From assembly GCA_030039525.1 (NCBI GenBank), contig JASHVI010000229.1:1-6629 (forward strand): a stretch of 6,629 nucleotides of DNA, written 5' to 3'. This DNA is from Thermoplasmata archaeon. GTDB taxonomy: Archaea; Thermoplasmatota; Thermoplasmata; Lutacidiplasmatales; UBA184. This document shows positions 1 to 5,118 of this stretch, piece after piece. Position 1 is the stretch's first letter. Every line of letters begins with the position of its first letter. The notes under the pieces were generated by a model. That model saw only the letters and a program-made list of their open reading frames with translations. It did no database searches and was not told where the DNA came from. Position numbers and translations under genes: made by a program.

Positions 1-668
1 ACGCGAACGGGGGGAGCCCGCTCACGATCGCGGTCTGCACCCTCCCGTTCACCTCGGAGGGGCTCGTCCGGTCGGAGAACGCCCTCTGGGGCCTCGAGCG
101 GCTCCGCTCCTCCATCGACACGGTGATCACGATCCCGAACGACCGGCTCCTCGAGCTCGTGCCGCGCCTCCCGATCCAGACGGCCTTCAAGGTCGCCGAC
201 TCCGTCCTGGCCCGGGCGATCCGGGGCATCACCGAGATCATCACGCGGCCGGGGCTGGTCAACCTCGACTTCAACGACCTGCGGACGATCATGAAGGGCG
301 GCGGGGTCGCCCTCATCGGCATCGGCGAGTCGGAGTCCGACAACCGGGCCGAGGACGCCGTGCTCGAGGCGATCCACTCCCCGCTCCTGCGCGTCGACAT
401 CGCCGGGGCGACCGGGGCCCTCATCAACGTCACCGGCGGGCCGGACATGACGGTGAGCGAGGCCCAGAAGGCGAGCGAGGTCGTCCAGAAGTCGATCGCG
501 CCGAACGCCCGGATTATCTGGGGTGCCGCCGTGGACCCCACGATGCAGTCGACGATCCGGGTGATGCTGGTCGTCACCGGCGTTAAATCCCCCCAGATTT
601 TCGGAGGATCGGTCGGCGCGCCGCTGCCGTCCCCCGCCTCGGGGCCGGTGCTGGACGTCGTCCGCTAG
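1..668 (+). CDS. ftsZ: Cell division GTPase FtsZ (FtsZ1-like), 5'-truncated by window edge
   Basis: FtsZ is the tubulin-like GTPase that polymerises into the cytoplasmic division ring. About 221 C-terminal residues are present; the reading frame is open from base 3 and the N-terminal GTP-binding half lies outside the window. Visible family features are the stretch LTIAVCTLPFTSEG, the RSENA..GLERLR helix, the nucleotide-contacting loop IPNDRLLEL (from about base 132), and the catalytic T7 loop NLDFND (bases 261-278), which completes the GTPase site of the neighbouring subunit. The end of the globular domain reads VTGVKSPQIFGG, followed by a short proline-rich tail ending LDVVR. Linkage to secE, spt5 and rpl11 is the same as around the ftsZ of Methanocaldococcus jannaschii, which favours the FtsZ1 paralogue; that paralogue assignment is inference. 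Confidence 0.96.
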   Translation, partial: ANGGSPLTIAVCTLPFTSEGLVRSENALWGLERLRSSIDTVITIPNDRLLELVPRLPIQTAFKVADSVLARAIRGITEIITRPGLVNLDFNDLRTIMKGGGVALIGIGESESDNRAEDAVLEAIHSPLLRVDIAGATGALINVTGGPDMTVSEAQKASEVVQKSIAPNARIIWGAAVDPTMQSTIRVMLVVTGVKSPQIFGGSVGAPLPSPASGPVLDVVR

Positions 669-676
669 GGGTCCCG

Positions 677-928
677 ATGGCGTTCCTCGACCGCGCGAAG
701 CAGGTGCAGGAGACCTTCGACGGACGGCTCCGCAACCTGGGGCACGGCAAGTACGGCCGGATCCTCCGGATGGCCCGCAAGCCGACGAGCCAGGACTACG
801 TGAAGGTCCTCGGGATCACCTGGCTCGGTGCCATCCTGATCGGCACCGTCGGCTTCCTGCTGTACATCTTCTTCCAGGTCTGGGGGCCGGACCTCTGGAG
901 CACCTACTTCGCGCCCCTCTTCCCCTAG
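677..928 (+). CDS. secE: Protein translocase subunit SecE (Sec61 gamma)
   Basis: Small essential subunit of the SecYEG protein-conducting channel in the cytoplasmic membrane; its single tilted helix clamps the two halves of SecY. The 83-residue protein has an amphipathic N-terminal part (residues 1-36), the conserved hinge RMARKPTSQDYVKV (31-44), and one transmembrane helix (about 45-68, GITWLGAILIGTVGFLLYIF). This is the usual length and layout for archaeal SecE. The ATG lies 8 bases after the ftsZ stop and is preceded by a G-rich AGGGGT run that can act as ribosome binding site. Its position between ftsZ and spt5 is a conserved euryarchaeal arrangement and supports the call. Confidence 0.95.
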   Translation: MAFLDRAKQVQETFDGRLRNLGHGKYGRILRMARKPTSQDYVKVLGITWLGAILIGTVGFLLYIFFQVWGPDLWSTYFAPLFP

Positions 929-933
929 TCCGG

Positions 934-1938
934 GTGGGTTCCGTGGCGGGGCAGACTCCGGAGGAGGGCATCGGTCTTCTCGGCGGCCCGCCGAAGCCCG
1001 CGCCGGCGCCCGCGGCCGCTCCGGCCGCGTCGACCCCGGCGGTCGCGGCGACCGCGGAGGTCCCGGCCCTCGCGAAGCCCTCGCCCGTCGGGCTCCTCTC
1101 GCTGAAGGCCGCCGACGACACGGAGCGGCACGTGACGGCCGGCACGGTGACGACGCTCTCGGCGGTGCTCACGAGCGGGCACACCGAGCCGGGCGAGGCC
1201 TCCCTCTCCATCGAGATCGTCTACGCCTCCACCTACCCCGGCGAGGGGGCCGAGTGGCCGATCCGCTGGCTGCCCCCGGGGAAGCGGCACTTCCTCCCGA
1301 TCGTCGCCGCGAAGACCCGGGCGGCGATCTCGCTGACCCCGGGCGTCGGCGTCCCGGTCTCCTTCGAGGTGACCGCGCCGGTCGGGATCCGGTACGGCGA
1401 CCGGTTCGAGGTCCGGCTCTCGGCGAGCTGGGGCGACGGCGGACCGGCGACGAAGCTCTCCCTCGCCCTCGTGGCCCGCCAGGCCGTCCTCGCGATCAAG
1501 ACCTCGCGCGGCTACGAGCGGGAGGTCGCGGACACCCTCCTCGCCCGCGCGGAGGAGAAGCCGGACGTCGTCTTCGCCCTCCTCGTCCCCGCCGCGCTCC
1601 GCGGCTACGTCTTCGCGGAGGGGATGAGCTTCGAGGGGGTCCGCGAGATGCTGAAGGGCATCCGCAAGGCCCGCGGCCTCGTCGACGGCGAGACGACCCT
1701 GAAGGAGGTCGAGCCCCTCCTGGTGCCGCGGATCACCGTCGAAGGGTTCGTCGAGGGCGCGATCGTCGAGCTGATCGCCGGGCCGTTCAAGGGCGAGAAG
1801 GCCCGCGTCAAGAAGATCGACCAGGGGAAGGAGGAGATCACCGTCGAGCTCATCGAGGCGGTCGTCCCGATCCCCGTCACGGTGCGCGGGGACCACGTAC
1901 GGATGCTGGAGCGGGGAGGCGGGAAGAGTGGCGGATGA
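934..1938 (+). CDS. spt5: Transcription elongation factor Spt5 (NusG family) with a large N-terminal extension
   Basis: Spt5 binds the RNA polymerase clamp and keeps elongation processive, normally with Spt4. The C-terminal 150 residues are a standard archaeal Spt5: an NGN domain (about 185-265; VLAIKTSRGYE at the start, LRGYVFAEG in the middle) and a KOW domain (about 270-326; EGAIVELIAGPFKGEKARVKKID). Archaeal Spt5 is usually about 145-160 residues. This one has 334, because residues 1-52 are an Ala/Pro-rich linker and 53-183 are alternating hydrophobic strands resembling a beta-sandwich. An internal GTG at 1471 would give the normal length, but it has no clear ribosome binding site and would leave 540 bases empty in a tightly packed operon, so I accept the long form. 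GTG 943 (MAGQTPEE...) is a good alternative start, with GGTG just upstream. The 3' end overlaps rpl11 by 11 bases. Confidence 0.92.
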   Translation: MGSVAGQTPEEGIGLLGGPPKPAPAPAAAPAASTPAVAATAEVPALAKPSPVGLLSLKAADDTERHVTAGTVTTLSAVLTSGHTEPGEASLSIEIVYASTYPGEGAEWPIRWLPPGKRHFLPIVAAKTRAAISLTPGVGVPVSFEVTAPVGIRYGDRFEVRLSASWGDGGPATKLSLALVARQAVLAIKTSRGYEREVADTLLARAEEKPDVVFALLVPAALRGYVFAEGMSFEGVREMLKGIRKARGLVDGETTLKEVEPLLVPRITVEGFVEGAIVELIAGPFKGEKARVKKIDQGKEEITVELIEAVVPIPVTVRGDHVRMLERGGGKSGG

Positions 1939-2395
1939 GGTGAGCGTCCTCGTCGAGGGCGGGAAGGCGGCGGCCGGCGCGACGCTCGGCGCCGCGCTCG
2001 GGCCGCTCGGCGTGAACGTCGGGCAGGTCGTCCAGAAGATCAACGAGGAGACGAAGGGCTTCGCCGGGATGCGCGTCCCGGTCGTCGTCCGCGTCGACCC
2101 CGCGACGCGCTCCTTCACGCTCGTCGTCGGAAAGCCGCCCGTCGCGGCGATGCTGCTGCGCGAGGCGGGGAAGGAGAAGGGGAGCGGCAAGGCGAAGACC
2201 GAGGTCGCCGGCGACGTGACGATGGAGGCGGTCCGGAAGATCGCCATCGCGAAGGAGTCCGACCTCTTCGGCGCGGGCGTCGAGGAGCGGATGAACCAGG
2301 TCCTCGGGACCTGCGTCTCCCTCGGGCTCACCGTGGAGGGCGAGGACCCCCGATCGGTGCTGAAGCGACGCCTCGCCGAGAAGGGGGCGAAATGA
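1928..2395 (+). CDS. rpl11: Large ribosomal subunit protein uL11
   Basis: uL11 binds the 23S rRNA GTPase-associated centre at the base of the ribosomal stalk and helps recruit translation factors. The 155 residues fit archaeal L11. The N-terminal domain (1-70) contains the family's glycine/proline-rich loop GKAAAGATLGAALGPLGVNV and VVQKINEETKGFAGMRVPV. The C-terminal rRNA-binding domain (about 71-150) contains KPPVAAMLLREAG, the AGDVTMEAVRKIA helix and the closing VLGTCVSLGLTVEG. The GTG start lies inside the end of spt5, with GGAGG about 10 bases upstream, so translation is probably coupled. The usual L1 and L10 genes do not follow; a small unknown gene does. Confidence 0.97.
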   Translation: MADEVSVLVEGGKAAAGATLGAALGPLGVNVGQVVQKINEETKGFAGMRVPVVVRVDPATRSFTLVVGKPPVAAMLLREAGKEKGSGKAKTEVAGDVTMEAVRKIAIAKESDLFGAGVEERMNQVLGTCVSLGLTVEGEDPRSVLKRRLAEKGAK

Positions 2396-2697
2396 TCGGC
2401 GGCCCCGGGGGCGCCCCGATGCCCGACCTCTCGCACGCCGAGATCGTCGACTACGAGCCGCTGGGCGGCGACGCGAAGATCCGCCTCAAACTGAAGGACG
2501 GGTCGATCATCGAGATCAAGCTCGAGATCATGAACATCCTGCGGGCGGGGAACGATCCCTCGACGGGGCTTCCCGCCTACATCGTCCAGTCGGCCCCGAT
2601 GGTCCGGCTCGTCGAGTGCCCGAAGGAGCTTCGGAAGGCGCCGCTGCGCCCGGGCGCTCCCTCGAAGGACCCGAAGGCGCTGCCCGGCTTCGGCTGA
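2392..2697 (+). CDS. Conserved-looking small protein of unknown function downstream of rpl11
   Basis: I do not recognise this 101-residue protein. Its ATG overlaps the rpl11 stop as ATGA, and a GGGGGCG run sits a few bases upstream, so it is almost certainly co-translated with rpl11. A second ATG at 2419 (MPDLSHAEIVDYE) would trim nine residues of low-complexity Gly/Pro. The core (about 16-76) alternates hydrophobic and charged residues in a way that suggests a small beta-rich domain: AEIVDYEPLGGDAKIRLKLK, then DGSIIEIKLEIMNILRAG, then AYIVQSAPMVRLVECPKE. The tail is Pro/Lys/Arg-rich and probably disordered. There is no signal peptide or membrane segment. Codon use matches the operon, so I regard it as real. 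A role linked to ribosome or transcription is suggested only by position. Confidence 0.85.
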   Translation: MIGGPGGAPMPDLSHAEIVDYEPLGGDAKIRLKLKDGSIIEIKLEIMNILRAGNDPSTGLPAYIVQSAPMVRLVECPKELRKAPLRPGAPSKDPKALPGFG

Positions 2698-2714
2698 GCC
2701 GAGCCGATCGGGCG

Positions 2715-2738
2715 CGCCGGCGCCCTCGGGCGCCGGCG
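2715..2738. terminator. Symmetric hairpin between convergent operons
   Basis: An 11-bp perfect inverted repeat (CGCCGGCGCCC / GGGCGCCGGCG) separated by two bases would fold as a 10-bp GC stem with a CTCG loop on either strand. It lies 17 bases after the stop of the + strand operon and 22 bases beyond the stop of the convergent hsp20. There is no T-run on either side, and archaeal termination usually depends on T-rich tracts. A role as bidirectional 3'-end stabiliser, processing site or transcription barrier is therefore as likely as true termination. Confidence 0.5.
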
Positions 2739-2760
2739 GAAGGGGTTCCGAGCGCCGGTC

Positions 2761-3246
2761 CTACTGGACCGGGACCTTCACTTCGGTGGGCACCGGCTCG
2801 GGGTGGAGCTTCGGGATCTCGAGCGCGAGGACCCCGTCGGAGAGGCTCGCCTTCGCCTCGGCGCCGACCACGGGCTCCGGGAACTCGAGGGCCCGGTAGA
2901 AGGTCGACTGGCTCCGCTCGCGGTGGAGGTACTTCGGGTCCTTCGACTCGGAGGCCTGCGAGCTCCTCGCCTCGATCTCCACGGAGCTCCCGCGGATCCG
3001 CACCTCGACCTGCTCCTTCGCGATGCCGGGAAGCTCGGCCGTGACCCGGTAGGAGGCTCCGGTGTCGGTCACGTCGGTCCGGGCGAACCGGATCCCGTCG
3101 GCGCCGCCGGATCGCGGCGCCGAAAGGGCCACTCCCCACGCCGTTCCGAACGGCGCGAGGAAGGAGTCGAACCATCGGTCCCAGTCGGCGAACGGGTCAA
3201 AGCTCTCGGTCGGGCTCGCTAGGCTCTTCGTCTGAGTATCGGTCAT
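2761..3246 (-). CDS. hsp20: Small heat shock protein, Hsp20/alpha-crystallin family
   Basis: ATP-independent holdase chaperone that oligomerises in the cytoplasm and binds unfolding proteins under stress. The 161 residues show a variable N-terminal arm rich in Trp/Phe (about 15-40, FDPFADWDRWFDSFLAPFG) and an alpha-crystallin domain (about 52-147). Within the domain are the strand Y66RVTAELPGI, the HRERS motif (108-112), the F-x-R strand (116-118), and the diagnostic ASLSDGVLALEIPK (133-146). The C-terminal tail ends VKVPVQ, a match to the V/I-x-V/I anchor that docks on a neighbouring dimer. The gene converges on the ribosomal operon and has its own AT-rich promoter. An AAGGCGG run lies just upstream of the ATG. 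Confidence 0.95.
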   Translation of the reverse strand: MTDTQTKSLASPTESFDPFADWDRWFDSFLAPFGTAWGVALSAPRSGGADGIRFARTDVTDTGASYRVTAELPGIAKEQVEVRIRGSSVEIEARSSQASESKDPKYLHRERSQSTFYRALEFPEPVVGAEAKASLSDGVLALEIPKLHPEPVPTEVKVPVQ

Positions 3247-3270
3247 GGTGCCGCCTTTGGCAGCAAAAGT

Positions 3271-3302
3271 ATGCTAGCGATACTATATAATAACATGCTA
3301 GC
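3271..3302 (-). promoter_or_regulatory. hsp20 promoter: TATA box flanked by a duplicated 8-bp element
   Basis: On the - strand, TTATATAG (3290 to 3283) is a near-consensus archaeal TATA box inside an AT-rich patch that stands out from its GC-rich surroundings. Its centre predicts a start site near 3261 and a leader of about 15 bases. GCTAGCAT occurs twice, at 3302-3295 immediately upstream and at 3278-3271 immediately downstream of the TATA box, 24 bases apart. The downstream copy is also framed by AGTAT (3268-3272) and ATACT (3280-3284). Repeats bracketing a TATA box are what an operator that blocks TBP/TFB would look like. The regulator is not identifiable here. Confidence 0.7.
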
Positions 3303-3425
3303 TCGGGTTCTCCACTTTCGTCTCGGCCCGATCGCTCGCTTCCCCGAGCCTTCCGGTCGGAGAACCGTCGAGGGCCCCCTCGGGTGGGGGAGCGCTCGGT
3401 CGGGAGCCTGATCCGACGGCCTCGC

Positions 3426-3968
3426 CTACCGGTCGGGTGGTGGTATCACGCGCCCCTTGCGAGCAATCTCCGCGGGGCGCTTCTTAGTGACTTCACGCAA
3501 CGTCCACTTTCCGAGTTCCAGGTCGGTGGTGTAGCCCATGCGGAAGTGAACGTCGAACCACTCGAAGAAGGGGCGCCGTCCAATCAGGACGTTTTTCGCG
3601 GCCCCTGACCTTCGGTCGGGCGGGGGAGCTCCTGCGAGAAAAGGTAGGGTCATCGGCCCCGGTGGACCCGGGGGCGTGGAGATCGCCAGCTCCAAATCGA
3701 CCAGGACCATTTTGCCGCGACCCGAACCGGTACTTCCTGGGACACCCCGCATCGGGCCGGGAAGAGTCGAGACATCAATGCCTAGCTCCTCCGCAACCTC
3801 CCACGGGATCAGCGACCAGCCTGCCCCTGAACCGAACAGTGCGAAGGTCGGGAAGCGATTGGCCCTGTAGACCCGGTCAGCCGTCAGGATCGGTCGGAGA
3901 ATCCATTCTCTACCGTCGGGAGTGTTCTTGACCCGAATCCGCCGGAACTGGAACGATCCGGTCCATAC
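3426..3968 (-). pseudogene. Retropepsin-like aspartic protease, degenerate: catalytic Asp lost and no valid start
   Basis: Retropepsin-fold proteases act as homodimers, each subunit giving one Asp from a D-T/S-G motif. Translated on the - strand from about 3968, this frame gives a strand WTGSFQFRRIRVKN, then FALFGSGAGWSLIPWEVAEELGID, which aligns with the usual ALxDSGAxxSLIPxxxAEELG. Further on is NVLIGRRPFFEWFDVHFRMGY, resembling the family's ILGRxxFFxxFDVxF C-terminal strand-helix. The catalytic Asp is replaced by Gly (GGT; GAT would need one base change). The frame is open back to a stop at 4065-4067 but contains no ATG, GTG or TTG before the internal ATG at 3752, which lies after the active site. 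The ATG at 3964-3966 is one base out of frame. I read it as a decayed gene, though a sequencing indel, an unusual start or a non-catalytic domain is possible. It follows the DUF5678-like gene. Confidence 0.62.
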
Positions 3969-4000
3969 CCGGCCGGGCTGCGCTCTCCGCCAACTCCCAA

Positions 4001-4243
4001 TTAGGTGGCCTGAAGGTCGCCCGGAACTGCGTAGTAACGCAGCCGTCCGTCGTGCCCCCCGGCCTCAGCTCGCTTCCTGACCTCGCGGAGTGTCGGCCCG
4101 TGGGCCACGATCTTCGATGGAATCGCGGCGATCCACTCGCCGGCGTATGCGCGAAGGTCCATGGCAAAGAGCCAGCCACCCGCGACGTCAGCATCCTCCT
4201 CGTTCGCCATGCGACTTCCGTGGGACAACCGCTCCTCAGCCAT
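4001..4243 (-). CDS. Small DUF5678-like protein
   Basis: This 80-residue soluble protein carries the pattern I associate with DUF5678: a short helix followed by YAGEWIAAIPSKIVAHG (33-49), then the helix PTLREVRKRAEAGG (50-63) and the closing strand LRYYAVPGD (68-76). Family members are small alpha/beta proteins of unknown function; as I recall they are often found next to retropepsin-like protease genes, and here one follows after about 34 bases. Start choice is uncertain: ATG 4243 has no ribosome binding site but lies about 26 bases from a weak TATA-like CGTTATGC (4273 to 4266), consistent with a leaderless transcript; ATG 4210 and the ATG just before DLRAYAGEW are alternatives. Codon use is less GC3-biased than in the flanking operons. 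Confidence 0.66.
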   Translation of the reverse strand: MAEERLSHGSRMANEEDADVAGGWLFAMDLRAYAGEWIAAIPSKIVAHGPTLREVRKRAEAGGHDGRLRYYAVPGDLQAT

Positions 4244-4571
4244 CGACTAGGGGCATGCCTTCGGTGCATAACGGCGTAGCGCCCGCCGGACCCGCCTGCC
4301 CCGGGCGCCCGGCACCGCCGAGCGCTCGAACGACCCGGGCGGGAGCGCTGGGGGGCCCCCCGGGGCCTCCTCCGCCACCGACTCCCGGACCCCGCGAAAT
4401 CGTCTCCCTCCCCGGAGGATCACGCTCGCGGCCACGCAGGGAGTCCGGCTCCGGCAGGGGTCAGATCCCGAGCCGACCTCCCTCGATCCGGCGCCTACCG
4501 CGTCAGGGCGATCCCGTATGGGGCTGGAACCCCGAACGCATCATATCCCCCGACGCCGCTGGGCGGGTCCG
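4244..4571. other. Gene-free, palindrome-rich spacer
   Basis: I find no convincing gene in this spacer; the open frames crossing it have the arginine/proline-rich composition of GC-rich noncoding DNA. It contains CCGGGCGCCCGG (4301-4312), a 7-bp stem AGCGCTC/GAGCGCT (4321-4327 with 4343-4349, 15-base loop) and GGGGGGCCCCCC (4350-4361), all within about 60 bases. Weak TATA-like sites lie near each end: 4266-4273 for the - strand gene and 4539-4546 for the + strand gene. It thus separates two divergent transcription units. No tRNA-like or box C/D signature was seen. Confidence 0.5.
4539..4546 (+). promoter_or_regulatory. Weak TATA-like element before the small membrane protein
   Basis: CATCATAT is the most AT-rich spot upstream of the GTG at 4572. 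Its centre lies about 29 bases before that codon, the spacing expected for a leaderless archaeal transcript. The match to the TATA consensus is poor, so this is a tentative call that mainly supports choosing 4572 as start. Confidence 0.3.
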
Positions 4572-4889
4572 GTGAGCGACCTCGAAGAGCGCCCGGCCGT
4601 TCCGCCCCGCGATGCCGGGGCCGACGAGCGGTACGGCTGGTTCGTGGCGGGGGGACTGCTGATCGCTGTGGGCCTTGGCGTCCTGGTGGGGCTCAACCTC
4701 GCGCTCCACCGGATCGCGACCTCCTCGGGCATCCCGCTCGGGCCGTTCCGGATCTTCCCGACCATCGGGGCGTTCTCCGAGGCGTCGATCGCGCTCGGGA
4801 TCGTCGCCGCGATCGTGGGGGCCGCGCTGATCGGCTACGCGCGCCGCTCGCCTCCCGGGCCGTTCGTGCTGCCCGGTGAGCCGTACTGA
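4572..4889 (+). CDS. Small membrane protein with two transmembrane helices, unknown function
   Basis: I do not recognise this protein. From GTG 4572 it has 105 residues: a charged, Pro-rich cytoplasmic-type N-terminus (SDLEERPAVPPRDAGADER), a first hydrophobic helix (about 23-45, WFVAGGLLIAVGLGVLVGLNLAL), a short loop with HRIATSSGIPLGPFRIFPTIG, a second helix (about 71-89, ASIALGIVAAIVGAALIGY), and an ARR-containing Pro-rich tail ending GEPY. The positive ARR after helix two and the acidic/basic N-terminus suggest both ends face the cytoplasm. An in-frame ATG at 4518 would add 18 residues, but that stretch looks noncoding (GLEPRTHHIPRRRWAGP) and overlaps the TATA-like site. Its stop lies 25 bases from the convergent zinc-protein gene, leaving little room for a terminator. 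Confidence 0.7.
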   Translation: MSDLEERPAVPPRDAGADERYGWFVAGGLLIAVGLGVLVGLNLALHRIATSSGIPLGPFRIFPTIGAFSEASIALGIVAAIVGAALIGYARRSPPGPFVLPGEPY

Positions 4890-4914
4890 CTACGGCTGCG
4901 CCGCCGAACGGGGC

Positions 4915-5118
4915 CTAAGCCCGTCGGGACGGCGGTGTGCGGACGCCGAGGTCTCCCTTCGGCTTCCGCTGGAGCGCCTGGCAGTCCGGGCACACGCGCT
5001 CGTCCGCGTCCAGGCACTGCCGGCAGAGCGTCCGGCCGCAGACGGTGCACCGGAGCGAGGCGGGCGAACCGCACCGAGCGCATTGGCCTACCAGCATCGG
5101 GACTCCGGCCGGTTTCAC
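4915..5118 (-). CDS. Small zinc-binding protein with four CxxC motifs (B-box/zinc-ribbon-like)
   Basis: The 67-residue protein has four evenly placed CxxC knuckles: C13/C16, C24/C27, C32/C35 and C43/C46. Eight cysteines in 34 residues can hold two zinc ions; the pattern CxxCgxpaslrCxxCgrtlCxxC resembles a shortened B-box or a cross-brace zinc finger. A basic tail follows (RKPKGDLGVRTPPSRRA). The GTG start overlaps the stop of the upstream phosphatase gene as GTGA, so it is translationally coupled to it; ATG 5097 (MLVGQCARCG) is an alternative start. It is the last gene of the gatE operon. The function is unknown; nucleic-acid or protein binding is inferred only from the fold type. Confidence 0.82.
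   Translation of the reverse strand: MKPAGVPMLVGQCARCGSPASLRCTVCGRTLCRQCLDADERVCPDCQALQRKPKGDLGVRTPPSRRA

Noticed and set aside
580..605. Locally A/T-rich codons near the ftsZ 3' end, including a TTTT
   Set aside because: They encode the conserved VTGVKSPQIFGG end of the FtsZ core in frame, so they are coding and not a terminator or insertion.
925..2436. 503-codon open frame on the - strand opposite spt5 and rpl11
   Set aside because: It is antisense to well-supported genes, is extremely Asp/Arg/Gly-rich in its second half, and shows no domain. Long antisense frames are expected in sequence with strong G/C third positions.
3384..3931. Several + strand frames (74, 89 and 64 codons) opposite the retropepsin-like region
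   Set aside because: None shows a domain, ribosome binding site or codon bias; the - strand reading gives a recognisable fold.
3910..4269. 119-codon - strand frame spanning the DUF5678-like gene and the start of the protease
   Set aside because: It is out of phase with both recognisable domains and has no family pattern. It matters only because its ATG at 3964-3966 may be the former start of the protease before a one-base shift.
4090..4575. 161-codon + strand frame across the gene-free spacer
   Set aside because: Pro/Arg/Ser-rich low-complexity translation with no motif, antisense to the DUF5678-like gene at its left end.
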